A stretch of 64,000 bases of DNA from Streptomyces sp. BK340 (GCF_007827595.1 NZ_VISR01000017.1:1-64000); one strand, 5' to 3'. Positions 27,852 to 37,348 are shown, counted from the stretch's first letter. The notes: generated by a model not told the origin, from the letters alone. Numbers and translations are program-made.

Positions 27852-28727
27852 ATGGCTCAGGAGACCGCCGCCCCGGTGACACGGGGTTCGGAGATCCGCC
27901 GGCACGAGCTTGCCGCCTTTCTGCGCAGCAGGCGCGAGCGCATCCCGCCCGAGCAGGTCGGGCTGCCCCGCGGCACCCGGCGCCGCACCCCCGGTCTGCG
28001 CCGGGAGGAGGTCGCCCAGCTCTCCGCGGTCGGCGTCACCTGGTACACCTGGCTGGAGCAGGCCCGCGACATCCAGGTCTCCGTGCAGGTACTGGACGCC
28101 CTGGCCCGCTCCCTGATGCTGGACGCCAGCGAGCGCGCCCACCTGTTCCAGCTGGCCGGTGCCACCGACCCGACCCCGGCCGCGAGCTGCCCCAGCGTCA
28201 CCCCGGCCCTGCGCGAGGTGCTCCGCACCCTGGAGCCGATCCCGGCCTGCGTCCAGAACAGCCGCTACGACATCCTCGCCTACAACCGCACCTACGCCCG
28301 TCTCCTGGGCGACCTGGACGCGATCCCGCCCGAGGACCGCAACTGCATGCTCCTCGTGCACACCAACTCCGACTGGCGCGCGGCCATCGTGCACCTGGAG
28401 GACTCCCAGCGCCTGATGGCCGCCCGCCTGCGCGCCGCCATGGCCGGCCACCTGGGCGAGCCCGCCTGGAAGATGCTCCTCAAGCGCCTGATGACGGTGT
28501 CACCCGAGTTCCGCGAGAACTGGGAGCGCTACGAGGTGGTGGGCACCCGCACCAAGACCAAGGAGTTCCTCAACCCGTACGTGGGCCACCTGACCCTGGA
28601 GCACACGGATCTGTGGCTGGGCCCGGAGGCGGGGGCGAGGATGATCACCTACTCCCCGAAGAACGAGGAGACCCGGGAGCGCCTGGAGAAGCTGCTCGAA
28701 ATGGCCCGGGGCGAGATGACGTCCTGA
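27852..28727 (+). CDS. XRE regulator with MmyB-like ligand-binding domain
   Basis: This 291-residue protein has an N-terminal helix-turn-helix (L-A-A-F-L-R-S-R-R-E-R through G-L-R-R-E-E-V-A-Q-L-S-A-V-G-V-T-W-Y-T-W-L-E-Q). A C-terminal MmyB/PAS-like domain includes Y-D-I-L-A-Y-N-R-T-Y and W-L-G-P-E-A-G-A-R. GGAGG (27837-27841) is 10 nt from the ATG at 27852 and 1 nt from the ATG at 27843, so the later one is chosen. Such regulators often control an adjacent divergent transporter or oxidoreductase; here that is a DHA2 exporter. The ligand, perhaps a fatty acid, is unknown. Confidence 0.87.
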   Translation: MAQETAAPVTRGSEIRRHELAAFLRSRRERIPPEQVGLPRGTRRRTPGLRREEVAQLSAVGVTWYTWLEQARDIQVSVQVLDALARSLMLDASERAHLFQLAGATDPTPAASCPSVTPALREVLRTLEPIPACVQNSRYDILAYNRTYARLLGDLDAIPPEDRNCMLLVHTNSDWRAAIVHLEDSQRLMAARLRAAMAGHLGEPAWKMLLKRLMTVSPEFRENWERYEVVGTRTKTKEFLNPYVGHLTLEHTDLWLGPEAGARMITYSPKNEETRERLEKLLEMARGEMTS

Positions 28728-28742
28728 GTCGCAGCGCCGCAG

Positions 28743-30203
28743 CTAGGCACGCTCAGAAGCCCCCACAACCTGTCGCACCTCGGCCGAGGACAGGGTCTCG
28801 GCCGTACGCTCGGCGGTCCGCCGGGCCCACCGCCCACTGCTGACCAGACCGAGCACCAGCACGGCCAGTCCACAGGCCGTCAGAATCCACCAGCCGGGCC
28901 GGGCCGCGGACACGAACGTGTCCTTGTACGACGACGAGCCGACCCCCGCGGCGAGGACCGCGCCCACTATCGCCACGCCCAGCGTCTGCCCCAGCTGTCT
29001 GCTGGTGGAGGCGACGGCGGCCGCGACCCCCGCCTGAGCCCGGGGCATCCCCGACACCGCCGTGTTCGTGATCGGCGCGTTCACGAACCCGAACCCGATC
29101 CCGAACAGCACGTACCCGGCGAAGAGCGTGGCATCGGAGGTCTCCGCCTCGAACGCGGCGAACAGCAGCCCGCTCGCGGTCATCGCGGCGCCGGCCACCA
29201 GCAACGGCAACCGCGGGCCGCGGCTGCCCACCAGCCGTCCGGACAGCGGCGCGCACAGGAACGTCGGCCCGGCCAGCGGCAGCATCCACAGGCCCGCGTG
29301 CAGGGCGTCGAGGCCGCGCACGTTCTGCAGGTACAGCGTGGACAGGAACAGGAAGCCGCCCAGCGCGGCGAAGGCGCTGATCGCGATCACGGTGGCCCCG
29401 CTGAACGGAGCGGAGCGGAAGAAGCGCAGGTCGATGAGGGGTTCGGCGCGCCGGGGCTCGTACCAGAGCAGTGCCAGCAGCGCGGCACAGGCCACCGCGG
29501 CGAACGGCAGGACCGTGCCGGGCCCGGAGTCCGGAGCCTCGATGATCGCGTACGTCAGCGAGCCGAACAGGGCGATCACCAGCACCTGGCCGACCGGGTC
29601 GGGGCGGCGGGGCCTGGGTGCGCGGGACTCGGGGACGAAACGCAGGGTGAGCAGCAGGGCGGCGAGGCCGACCGGGAGGTTGACCCAGAAGATCGAGCGC
29701 CAGCCGACCGACTCCACCAGCAGGCCGCCGGCGATGGGGCCGGCCGCCATGGAGATACCGACCACGCCGCCCCAGACGCCGATCGCGCGGGCGCGCTCGC
29801 GTGCGTCGGTGAAGGTGTTGGTGATGATCGACATGGCGACCGGGTTGAGCATCGAGCCGCCGACCGCCTGGACCATGCGGAAGGCGACCAGCAGCTCCAG
29901 GCTCGGCGCGAGGGAGCACAGCAGGGAGCCGATAGAGAAGACGACCAGGCCCGCCATGAACACCTTCCGGCGGCCGATCCGGTCGGCCGTGGAGCCCGCG
30001 AGCATCAGCAGCGAGGCCAGCACCAGCGTGTAGGCGTCGATCGTCCACTGCAGACCGGAGGTGGGGGCGTTCAGATCCCGCTGCAGCGAGGGCAGCGCCA
30101 CGTTCAGGACGGTGTTGTCGAGGCTCACGATCAGCAGGCTCATGCAGCAGATCGCGAGTACGAGCAGACGTCGGCGGTGACTGAGCTCGGGCATGGGTCT
30201 CAT
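28743..30203 (-). CDS. MFS drug exporter, DHA2 family (EmrB/QacA type)
   Basis: This 486-residue membrane protein has about 14 helices. Helix 1 carries L-D-N-T-V-L-N-V-A-L-P-S-L and motif A reads A-D-R-I-G-R-R-K. Motif C appears as G-I-S-M-A-A-G-P-I-A-G-G, followed by W-R-S-I-F-W-V-N-L-P-V-G, the EmrB/QacA pattern. It would act as a proton-driven exporter. No dedicated regulator lies next to it, and the gene upstream on the other strand is a tRNA-modifying enzyme. The upstream region (30204-30240) is AT-rich. ATG 30203 and ATG 30194 are both possible starts, and neither has a clear ribosome site. Confidence 0.9.
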   Translation of the reverse strand: MRPMPELSHRRRLLVLAICCMSLLIVSLDNTVLNVALPSLQRDLNAPTSGLQWTIDAYTLVLASLLMLAGSTADRIGRRKVFMAGLVVFSIGSLLCSLAPSLELLVAFRMVQAVGGSMLNPVAMSIITNTFTDARERARAIGVWGGVVGISMAAGPIAGGLLVESVGWRSIFWVNLPVGLAALLLTLRFVPESRAPRPRRPDPVGQVLVIALFGSLTYAIIEAPDSGPGTVLPFAAVACAALLALLWYEPRRAEPLIDLRFFRSAPFSGATVIAISAFAALGGFLFLSTLYLQNVRGLDALHAGLWMLPLAGPTFLCAPLSGRLVGSRGPRLPLLVAGAAMTASGLLFAAFEAETSDATLFAGYVLFGIGFGFVNAPITNTAVSGMPRAQAGVAAAVASTSRQLGQTLGVAIVGAVLAAGVGSSSYKDTFVSAARPGWWILTACGLAVLVLGLVSSGRWARRTAERTAETLSSAEVRQVVGASERA

Positions 30204-30373
30204 CGTACGCCGATTTCGATAGTGCGTCTAACTAATGAGCGTTACACGATCATGGTGATCACGGCGATTATGGCGAGGACGCAGGGGGTGGCTCCGGCGG
30301 CTCGCGGAGCTGTCCGGCGGGTGAGGGACAATGGGTCCTTGCCTGTTGTCGCAGCCCGTCCCGGAGTCGTCTG

Positions 30374-31507
30374 ATGACCCACCCGCTCACCATCGGCCCG
30401 CACGCCGTCGTGCCGCCCGTCGTGCTCGCACCCATGGCGGGGATCACCAACGCGCCCTTCCGCACGCTGTGCCGGGAGTTCAGCGGCGGCAAGGGGCTGT
30501 TCGTCAGCGAGATGATCACGACTCGCGCGCTGGTCGAGCGCAACGAGAAGACCATGCAGCTGATCCACTTCGACGCGACCGAGACGCCGCGCTCGATCCA
30601 GCTGTACGGCGTCGACCCGGCGACCGTCGGCAAGGCCGTCCGCATGATCGCCGAGGAGGACCTGGCCGACCACATCGACCTGAACTTCGGCTGCCCGGTC
30701 CCGAAGGTGACGCGCAAGGGCGGCGGCTCGGCCCTGCCCTACAAGCGGAACCTGCTGCGCGCGATCCTGCGCGAGGCGGTCTCCGGCGCGGGCGACCTCC
30801 CGGTCACGATGAAGATGCGCAAGGGCATCGACGACGAACACATCACCTTCCTCGACGCCGGCCGCATCGCCGTCGAGGAGGGGGTCACGGCGATCGCGCT
30901 GCATGGTCGTACGGCCGCCCAGCACTACGGCGGCACGGCCGACTGGGACGCCATCGCCCGCCTGAAGGAACACGTCCCGGAGATCCCGGTGCTCGGCAAC
31001 GGCGACATCTGGTCGGCGCAGGACGCGCTGCGGATGGTGCGGGAGACCGGCTGCGACGGCGTGGTCGTCGGGCGGGGCTGCCTGGGCCGGCCCTGGCTCT
31101 TCGCCGACCTGGTGGCCGCGTTCGAGGGCCGCACGGAAGACATCGAGCGGCCCACGCTCCGCGAGGTGGCCGACATCATGGTCCGGCACGCCACCCTCCT
31201 CGGCGAGTGGATCGGCGACGAGTCGAAGGGCGTCGTCGACTTCCGCAAGCACGTGGCCTGGTACCTGAAGGGCTTCTCGGTCGGCTCCGAGATGCGCAAG
31301 CGTCTCGCGATCACGTCCTCGCTGCAGGAGCTGCGGGCCGGCCTGGACGAGCTGGACCTCGACCAGGCCTGGCCGGCCGGCGCGGACGGCCCCCGCGGCC
31401 GCACGTCCGGCAACAACCGAGTGGTGCTGCCGGACGGCTGGCTGAAGGACCCGTACGACTGCGCGGGCGTCAGCGAGGACGCGGAGCTGGACACCTCCGG
31501 GGGCTGA
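30374..31507 (+). CDS. dusB: tRNA-dihydrouridine synthase (DusB family)
   Basis: This 377-residue flavoenzyme reduces uridines in tRNA D-loops. The FMN barrel begins P-V-V-L-A-P-M-A-G-I-T-N, and the catalytic proton donor is Cys107 in L-N-F-G-C-P-V-P-K. Also present are L-H-G-R-T-A-A-Q-H-Y-G-G, G-N-G-D-I and the phosphate-binding V-V-V-G-R-G. The C-terminus is longer than in E. coli DusB, as is usual in actinobacteria. It stands alone, convergent with an LtaS-like gene across a hairpin. Confidence 0.93.
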   Translation: MTHPLTIGPHAVVPPVVLAPMAGITNAPFRTLCREFSGGKGLFVSEMITTRALVERNEKTMQLIHFDATETPRSIQLYGVDPATVGKAVRMIAEEDLADHIDLNFGCPVPKVTRKGGGSALPYKRNLLRAILREAVSGAGDLPVTMKMRKGIDDEHITFLDAGRIAVEEGVTAIALHGRTAAQHYGGTADWDAIARLKEHVPEIPVLGNGDIWSAQDALRMVRETGCDGVVVGRGCLGRPWLFADLVAAFEGRTEDIERPTLREVADIMVRHATLLGEWIGDESKGVVDFRKHVAWYLKGFSVGSEMRKRLAITSSLQELRAGLDELDLDQAWPAGADGPRGRTSGNNRVVLPDGWLKDPYDCAGVSEDAELDTSGG

Positions 31508-31515
31508 CCCCGGAG
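31495..31515. terminator. Bidirectional hairpin between dusB and the LtaS-like gene
   Basis: CTCCGGGG and CCCCGGAG form a perfect 8-bp stem around GCTGA. It overlaps the dusB stop codon and lies 7 nt from the convergent gene's stop. Confidence 0.5.
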
Positions 31516-31521
31516 CCGGTC

Positions 31522-33897
31522 TCAGCCGTTCTTCGGGTGCGGGGTCGAGCCGTATGCCGTCAGGAAGCGGTCGCGGAACGCGCTCATCTTCCAGACCGGG
31601 GCACTGTGCGCGGGGCGGAGGCCGTCCGTCCAGCCCCAGCCGGCGATCTTGTCCAGGACCTTCGGGTCCTTGGCGACGATCGAGATCGGCACGTCACGGC
31701 TGGCGTGGTTGCCGCTGACCCGGGCGATCGGCTGGTGGTCGCCGAGGAAGACCAGCACGGTGTCGTCGGTGCCGTAGCGCTCCAGCCACTCGGTCAGCGC
31801 GGTCACCGAGTACTGGATCGACTTGCCGTACTCCTCGCGGGACTTGGTGGTGTCGGCGATGACGTCGGCCGGCTTGTTGCCCGCTGCCTGGATGCCCTTG
31901 AAGATCGAGCCGTCGCCCAGCTGGTCCCAGCCGACCATCTTCGGGATCGGCGCCCACGGCTGGTGGCTGGAGGTCAGGATGATCTCCGACATCATCGGCT
32001 TGTCGTGCTTCCTGCCGTGCACCCGCTGCTGGAACTGCTCGAGCGCGTACTGGTCAGGCATGGTCGACCAGCTGAACTTCGGTCCCTTGTAGCCGAGTTC
32101 GAAGGCGTTGTAGACCTTGTCGAGGCCGTAGAAGCTCTGCTCCGGCCAGGCCTTCTGCACGCCCGGCATCACACCGACCGTGTTCCAGGCGCCCGTCTTC
32201 TTGAAGGCCTTGGTGAGGCTGAGGTGGTCGCTCGCCATGACGGTGCGGTAGCGCTGCTGGTTGTTGATCCACAGCCCCGACAGCGTGGTGGAGTGCCCGA
32301 GCCAGCTGCTGCCGCCGTAGGTCGCCGAGGTCAGCCAGCCGCTCTTGGCGTGGTAGCCGGCCTTGGCGATGGCCTTGGTGCGCGCGTCCAGGGTGCTGTC
32401 GACGCCGGGCGCCATGATCGGGTCCTCGATGGCGCTGCGGCCGTAGCTCTCGATGAACGTGAAGATCATGTCCTTGCCGCGCAGGTCGGGCACGAGCTGG
32501 GAGGCGGGGGTGTTGCCGAAGGCGTCCACCTTGGCCACCTTCTGGAACTCCGCCTCGTCCCGCAGGGTGTCCGCCACCCGGCGGGCCTGGATCTTCACAC
32601 CGGCGGCCGTGCGGTCCGAGGCGATCGGCACGCCGGAGATCTGCAGGCCGAGCGAGGAGCAGGTGATCCAGACGACGCCCGCGACCAGCGTGCCGCGGGT
32701 CGCGGTGCCGGTGTGCCGGGCGAGCAGGTTGCTCAGCCGGACCGTGGACAGCGCCAGCAGCACGAACAGCAGCAGGATCACCGCGATCAGACCGGCGGTG
32801 GCGGCGAGTGTGGCCGTGCGGCCCAGCGAGTCCTCCAGGTACGACTGCGCGTCGCCGAGCAGGCTCCAGTCGAGAACCAGGTTGAAGCTGCGGCCGAGAT
32901 ACTGGTTGAACCCCATGTCGAGCAGGTTCAGCACGGTCATCGCGCCGAGCGCGACCCCGGACACGGCGGCCAGCACGATCCGGGGCCGGCGCGGCAGGGC
33001 GAGCATCAGCGCGGCGCCGATGACGGCCTCTCCCGGTATGCGCAGGAACTTCTCGGGCCCGAGCCGGACGACACTGTTGGGCATCACGAGCGCGGCGACC
33101 ACGAGGAGCGTGGCCAGCACGTTGACGCTCACGGAGAGGACCTGCGCGGCAGTCGGGTGCGCCTCCCGCCAGCGCCGCGTCCGCGAGGACCAGAACACCC
33201 GACTGCGGCGGGCCGGGCGGGGGGTGGCTTCTTCGGCGGGCTGCTCGGGGGCGTCCTTCCGGGCGTCCGCACGGGATTCCTCGACGGTTTCCGCGGCGGT
33301 GGCCTCGGGCGCATCCGAACCCGTTTCCGCCAGGGTTGCAGCGGCGGGCTTCTCGGCGGCTTCCTCGGGCGCTTCCGTGGAGGTTTCCGGGGTGGCTTGA
33401 GCGGTTGCTGCCGCGCCGGTTTCCGTCAGGGGTGCAGCGGCGGTTCCCTCGGGCGCTTCCGCCACGGTTTGCGGGGCAGCTTCGGTGGGCGCTTCCGCCA
33501 GGGTGTCCGGGGCAGCTTCAGCGGGTGCTTCCGCTGTGGGTTCCACCGGGGTTTTTGCCGGGGCTTCCTCGGCGATCCGGCCGGTGGCTTCCCGGGGTGC
33601 TTCCCCGGGCGCTTCCTCGGCTATGGAGTCCGCGACCGTGGCTGCCGGTGCGGGCTCTTCACGGAGGTCTTCCGCGGTCTCCGTCGTGCCGGCGGCTTTC
33701 GCCGCCGGCGTTCGCTCGTCGTCCCGTTCGTCGAGGACAGCCTCGGCTCCCCCTGCCGTACTCGATGACTGGCGCGTGCTCGTGTGCTGAGGCAACCCGG
33801 AGGTCCTTCCGTGCGAGACCCGTGACGGAGTCGGCGGGCCACGCTGGGGAGGCTGGACAGGGCCGGATGAACCCCGGCCCGCCTGGCCCGCCGTCAT
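31522..33897 (-). CDS. LtaS-like membrane sulfatase/phosphoglycerol transferase with long acidic N-terminal region
   Basis: In this 791-residue protein, residues about 50-235 form a low-complexity cytoplasmic region of Ala, Glu, Pro and Thr with degenerate A-E-A-P repeats. Four to five membrane helices follow (about 250-405), then an extracellular alkaline-phosphatase-superfamily domain. In that domain F-I-E-S-Y-G-R-S, T-Y-G-G-S-S-W-L-G-H-S-T (nucleophile region) and L-G-D-H-Q-P (metal ligands) match lipoteichoic-acid-synthase-like sulfatases. It may transfer or hydrolyse polyol-phosphate on cell-wall polymers. The repeat region is well above the family's usual N-terminal length. It starts at the first ATG of the frame; a later start is possible. 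Confidence 0.82.
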   Translation of the reverse strand: MTAGQAGRGSSGPVQPPQRGPPTPSRVSHGRTSGLPQHTSTRQSSSTAGGAEAVLDERDDERTPAAKAAGTTETAEDLREEPAPAATVADSIAEEAPGEAPREATGRIAEEAPAKTPVEPTAEAPAEAAPDTLAEAPTEAAPQTVAEAPEGTAAAPLTETGAAATAQATPETSTEAPEEAAEKPAAATLAETGSDAPEATAAETVEESRADARKDAPEQPAEEATPRPARRSRVFWSSRTRRWREAHPTAAQVLSVSVNVLATLLVVAALVMPNSVVRLGPEKFLRIPGEAVIGAALMLALPRRPRIVLAAVSGVALGAMTVLNLLDMGFNQYLGRSFNLVLDWSLLGDAQSYLEDSLGRTATLAATAGLIAVILLLFVLLALSTVRLSNLLARHTGTATRGTLVAGVVWITCSSLGLQISGVPIASDRTAAGVKIQARRVADTLRDEAEFQKVAKVDAFGNTPASQLVPDLRGKDMIFTFIESYGRSAIEDPIMAPGVDSTLDARTKAIAKAGYHAKSGWLTSATYGGSSWLGHSTTLSGLWINNQQRYRTVMASDHLSLTKAFKKTGAWNTVGVMPGVQKAWPEQSFYGLDKVYNAFELGYKGPKFSWSTMPDQYALEQFQQRVHGRKHDKPMMSEIILTSSHQPWAPIPKMVGWDQLGDGSIFKGIQAAGNKPADVIADTTKSREEYGKSIQYSVTALTEWLERYGTDDTVLVFLGDHQPIARVSGNHASRDVPISIVAKDPKVLDKIAGWGWTDGLRPAHSAPVWKMSAFRDRFLTAYGSTPHPKNG

Positions 33898-33983
33898 CCG
33901 GTACGGCCCGCCCGAGTCCGCTGTTCACGGCCCTCGGCAAACACCGGGCAAACGCCCGGTCAAAGTCCCTTCTCTCGCCGCGA

Positions 33984-35921
33984 CTAGGCTCCGCCGACCG
34001 CCGTGAGCAGCGCGAGCGGCGCCGCCGCCGAACGGGATTCGCGGATGCACGCGTGCGGGTATGGAACGGGCACGGGATGGGTGTCGCGGCCGTAGCCCGC
34101 CAGCACCTCGGGCAGCCGGTGTCCGGCGGCCGTCGCCGCGTCGACCAGGGCGTGCGCCACCGTACGGGCCTCGTCGTGCAGGCCGTAGCGGGCCAGACCC
34201 AGCGTGATCAGCGCGTTGTCGTGCGGCCAGACCGAACCCCGGTGGTAGGAGAGCGGGTGGTACGCCGGCTGGCCGGAGGCGAGGGTGCGGACGCCCCAGC
34301 CGGAGAAGAAGTCCGGTTCCAGCAGCCGCCGGCCGACGACCTCGCCGTACTCCTTGTCCAGCAGCCCCGACCACAGCAGATGCCCCGCGTCCGAGGCCAG
34401 CGCGTCGACCTGGTGGCCCTCCCCGTCCAGCGCGAGCGCCGGGAAGGAGCGATCCTCCATCCAGAAGTCCCGCTGGAAGCGGTCCCGGAGATCGGCCGCC
34501 GCCTGCTCCAGCAGGGCGGCGTACGTCTCGTCGGCCCACACCGTGCGCGCCACCCACGCCGTGCGGCGCAGCGCGTCGTACGCGTAGCCCTGGGCGCCCG
34601 CCGCCATCACCGCGCCGGTGGGCCGGGTGCCGTCGGACCAGCAGATCGCGCCGGGGGAGTCCTTCCAGTTCTGGTTGGCGAGGCCCCCCTCGTCGGCGCG
34701 GTAGACGAGATAGCCGCGAGAGGTCAGCCCGCCGTGGTCCAGCATCCAGCCGATCGCCGCGCGGGCGTGCGGTTCGAGGCGGCGGGCCAGGACGGCGTCG
34801 CCGGTCTGTTCGACGTACGCCCCGAGCAGGATCAGGAACAGCGGGGTCGCGTCGACCGAGCCGTAGTACCGCCCGAACGGCACCTGCCCGAAGTGCGCCA
34901 GCTCGCCGTGCCGCACCTCGTGCACGATCTTGCCGGGCTGGGCGACCCGGGACACCGCGGTCCCGGTCGCCTGGGTGGCGGCCAGCGCGGGCAGGGTGGC
35001 CGCGGCCAGCTGAGGGCGGTACTGCAGGGCGAACAGGGCGGTGAGCAGGGCGTCCCGGCCGAGCAGGGTGAGGAACCAGGGGGCGCCCGCCGCCGGGACG
35101 CGCAGTTCCTCGCCGTCCGGTCCGGTCGCCGGGACCTGCAGCGCGGCCAGGTCGGACAGGCCGCGGGCGCAGGCCGCCGCCAGCTCCGGCCAGCCGGTCG
35201 GGAAGGCCACTCCCTCCACGAACCTCTCCTCCAGCGCGAGGACCTGCTCGTTCACCGAGGCGGGGGAGCGCGGCACGCGCAGGGCCCGCCTGTCGCCGTG
35301 CGGGCGGGCCATCACGCGCAGCACCAGCTCGGTCGTGCCGTGGGGTTCCAGGTCCAGGGTCCACACCAGGCGGCGCGCACCGGTGCCGGTCTCCTCGACG
35401 GCTTCGGGCGCGGGGTCGGCCGTGATGGTCGTACAGGACCGCCATTCGGCCCGCCGGTAGGTGAACTCGATGCCGTCGTCGAGGACGTGGCGGGAGCGTA
35501 CGGCGCCTGCCTTGACGTAGGTGCGGTGGTCGGCGCGCAGCTCGAACTGGTCGGTGAAGTCGGCGTCGGCGGTGATGGCGAGCCGGACGGTGGTGGGCGC
35601 GGGACGGTTGCTGGTCACCCGCAGGGACTCGACGAACGAGCTGTCGCCGACGGCCTGTTCACGGAAGAGGGTGTGTGCGGGCGGCTCCTGCCGGCCGCCG
35701 CGCGGCACCAGCACGCACCGGGTCGTGTCGCCGTCCGTGACCGGCGTGAGCACCTCGGGCACCGCGCCGTCGACGGTGAGCTGCCAGCGGCTGAGGTGCC
35801 GGGCGTCCCGTACGAATAACCCGTCCGGGGAGCCGCCGCCCCGCACCCCGCTGATGTCGCCCCGGTCGCCCACGGCGGCGAACGTCGCCCCGTGCACGAG
35901 CAGATGATGCCGGTCCGTCAT
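33984..35921 (-). CDS. Glycogen-debranching-type glycoside hydrolase (amylo-alpha-1,6-glucosidase family)
   Basis: This 645-residue cytoplasmic protein has an N-terminal beta-sandwich of the GDE_N_bis type (L-F-V-R-D-A-R-H-L-S-R-W). The (alpha/alpha)6 barrel includes P-W-F-L-T-L-L-G-R-D-A-L, Q-N-W-K-D-S, D-A-L-A-S-D-A-G-H-L-L-W-S-G and Y-H-R-G-S-V-W-P-H-D-N. These match bacterial amylo-alpha-1,6-glucosidase and trehalase-like families; the exact glucan is uncertain. Its ATG overlaps the stop of the upstream hydrolase gene (ATGA). Codon 35 is TTA, so translation should depend on the bldA tRNA, linking it to development. Confidence 0.85.
   Translation of the reverse strand: MTDRHHLLVHGATFAAVGDRGDISGVRGGGSPDGLFVRDARHLSRWQLTVDGAVPEVLTPVTDGDTTRCVLVPRGGRQEPPAHTLFREQAVGDSSFVESLRVTSNRPAPTTVRLAITADADFTDQFELRADHRTYVKAGAVRSRHVLDDGIEFTYRRAEWRSCTTITADPAPEAVEETGTGARRLVWTLDLEPHGTTELVLRVMARPHGDRRALRVPRSPASVNEQVLALEERFVEGVAFPTGWPELAAACARGLSDLAALQVPATGPDGEELRVPAAGAPWFLTLLGRDALLTALFALQYRPQLAAATLPALAATQATGTAVSRVAQPGKIVHEVRHGELAHFGQVPFGRYYGSVDATPLFLILLGAYVEQTGDAVLARRLEPHARAAIGWMLDHGGLTSRGYLVYRADEGGLANQNWKDSPGAICWSDGTRPTGAVMAAGAQGYAYDALRRTAWVARTVWADETYAALLEQAAADLRDRFQRDFWMEDRSFPALALDGEGHQVDALASDAGHLLWSGLLDKEYGEVVGRRLLEPDFFSGWGVRTLASGQPAYHPLSYHRGSVWPHDNALITLGLARYGLHDEARTVAHALVDAATAAGHRLPEVLAGYGRDTHPVPVPYPHACIRESRSAAAPLALLTAVGGA
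35817..35819 (-). other. In-frame TTA (bldA) codon, Leu35 of the debranching-type hydrolase
   Basis: The codon after G-G-G-S-P-D-G reads TTA, 34 codons after the ATG at 35921. It is one of only two in-frame TTA codons I found in the window. Confidence 0.9.
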
Positions 35922-37348
35922 GCCCGGTCCCCTCCCTTGTCACTTCTGTCGAACGTGCCGGGGCCCGTGGGGGACACGCCGTGTCCCACGGGCCGGTGGA
36001 GCAGGTCGAGCGTGAGTGCGGCGGTCCAGCCGAAGCCGGTCGCGCCGCATGCCTCGCCGGTGTACGGGTCGACGTACTCGGCGAAGCCGGTGGCCCCGGC
36101 GAGGCTCAGCACCGCCTCCCGCAGCGCGTCGGCCCGCTCCCGGTCGCCGTGCGTGCGCAGCCCGCGCTCCAGCAGCCAGCTCGTGTTGAACCAGGCCGGG
36201 CCCCGCCAGTACCGGTGCGGGTCGAAGGCCTCACCGAGGAGGTCGTAGCTCGGCACCAGCCTGGTGTCGCTGCCGAGCCCGAAGTGCGGGCCGCCGAGCG
36301 TACGGACGAGGGTCGCGACCAGCTCGCGCGCTAGGCCGGGGAGGAGGAGCGGGACGAGGCCGGAGACGCTGCGCTCGGGAACCAGCCCGCCGCCCCGCAG
36401 GTCCCGGCACAGGAACATCCCGCTGGCCGGGTCCCACAGCCGCTCGGCCAGGGCCGCCGTCAGCCGTTCGGCGCGCGCGTGGCGGGCGGTGCCGGGCGCG
36501 CCCAGTTCCCCGGCGATCCGCGCCAGCGCATGCTCGGAGGCGATGAGGAGGGCGTTGAACGCCGGGTCCTCGACGGCGAACTCGGCGTGCCCGTCGGCGT
36601 ACCCGGCGTCCCGGTAGTCCGAGGCCAGCCGTACGTACCGCCCGTAGTCCAGATCCGTCGGCCGGTCCTCGGCGGCGCCGTGGTCGAGGTCGGCGCGCCG
36701 GAAGGAGCGGGCCGGGGCCGGGGTCACGCGGGCCAGCGGGGCGTCCCAGCAGGGGCTGTTGTCCATTCCCTGCTCCCAGGGGTGCACGACCGACACCAGA
36801 CCGCCCCCGCCCAGGTCCCGCCGGTGCAGCAGATACCGGTGCCAGGCGGCCAGCCGCGGATACACCCCCGCGAGGAAGCCGCGCGCCCGCGACAGACCGG
36901 GGTCGGCGCAGTGCACCAGCCAGGCCGCCAGCGCGTGCACCGGTGGCTGCACGATGCCGGAGGTCTGTACGGTGCGCGGGGCGCCCGCAGCACGCCCCGC
37001 GGTCGAGGAGCGCCAGAAGTCGGGGCTCGGGAAGTACGCGTCGAGGCGTACGGAGGGGTTGAAGACGATGTGCGGGACGCGCCCGTCGCCCCACTGGGCC
37101 GCCAGCAGCGTCTCCAGCTCCGTCTGCGCCCGCAGCGGCGAGAGGTGCCTGAGGCCGATCGCGATGAACGCCGAGTCCCACGACCACTGGTGCGGATACA
37201 GGCTCCGGGAGGGCACGGTCGAGCTGCCCGTCCAGTTCGCCTCCAGCACCTCGGCGGCCCTGACGTGCAGGGATGTGTACGCGGCCGGCGGATCGTATGC
37301 GATCTCGCGCTCCGTGACACGGGCAGTGAGCTGGGCAGTGCGATCCAC
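35918..37348 (-). CDS. GH63/trehalase-like glycoside hydrolase (MGH1-type)
   Basis: This 476-residue (alpha/alpha)6-barrel enzyme contains S-L-Y-P-H-Q-W-S-W-D-S-A-F near residue 55 and H-P-W-E-Q-G-M-D-N-S-P. Y-W-R-G-P-A-W-F-N-T-S-W and G-A-T-G-F-G-W-T-A-A follow near the C-terminus, the pattern of mannosylglycerate hydrolase, GH63 and trehalase relatives. No signal peptide. I chose the GTG at 37348, after GGGGAG, because upstream codons in the frame run into the divergent regulator. It is translationally coupled to the debranching-type hydrolase and diverges from a ROK repressor, suggesting a cytoplasmic glucan or glucoside pathway induced by a sugar. Confidence 0.83.
   Translation of the reverse strand: MDRTAQLTARVTEREIAYDPPAAYTSLHVRAAEVLEANWTGSSTVPSRSLYPHQWSWDSAFIAIGLRHLSPLRAQTELETLLAAQWGDGRVPHIVFNPSVRLDAYFPSPDFWRSSTAGRAAGAPRTVQTSGIVQPPVHALAAWLVHCADPGLSRARGFLAGVYPRLAAWHRYLLHRRDLGGGGLVSVVHPWEQGMDNSPCWDAPLARVTPAPARSFRRADLDHGAAEDRPTDLDYGRYVRLASDYRDAGYADGHAEFAVEDPAFNALLIASEHALARIAGELGAPGTARHARAERLTAALAERLWDPASGMFLCRDLRGGGLVPERSVSGLVPLLLPGLARELVATLVRTLGGPHFGLGSDTRLVPSYDLLGEAFDPHRYWRGPAWFNTSWLLERGLRTHGDRERADALREAVLSLAGATGFAEYVDPYTGEACGATGFGWTAALTLDLLHRPVGHGVSPTGPGTFDRSDKGGDRA

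Noticed and set aside
26314..30203. Two drug exporters and regulators as part of an antibiotic gene cluster
   Set aside because: No biosynthetic core gene (PKS, NRPS, terpene or RiPP type) lies nearby, and neighbours such as dusB are housekeeping.
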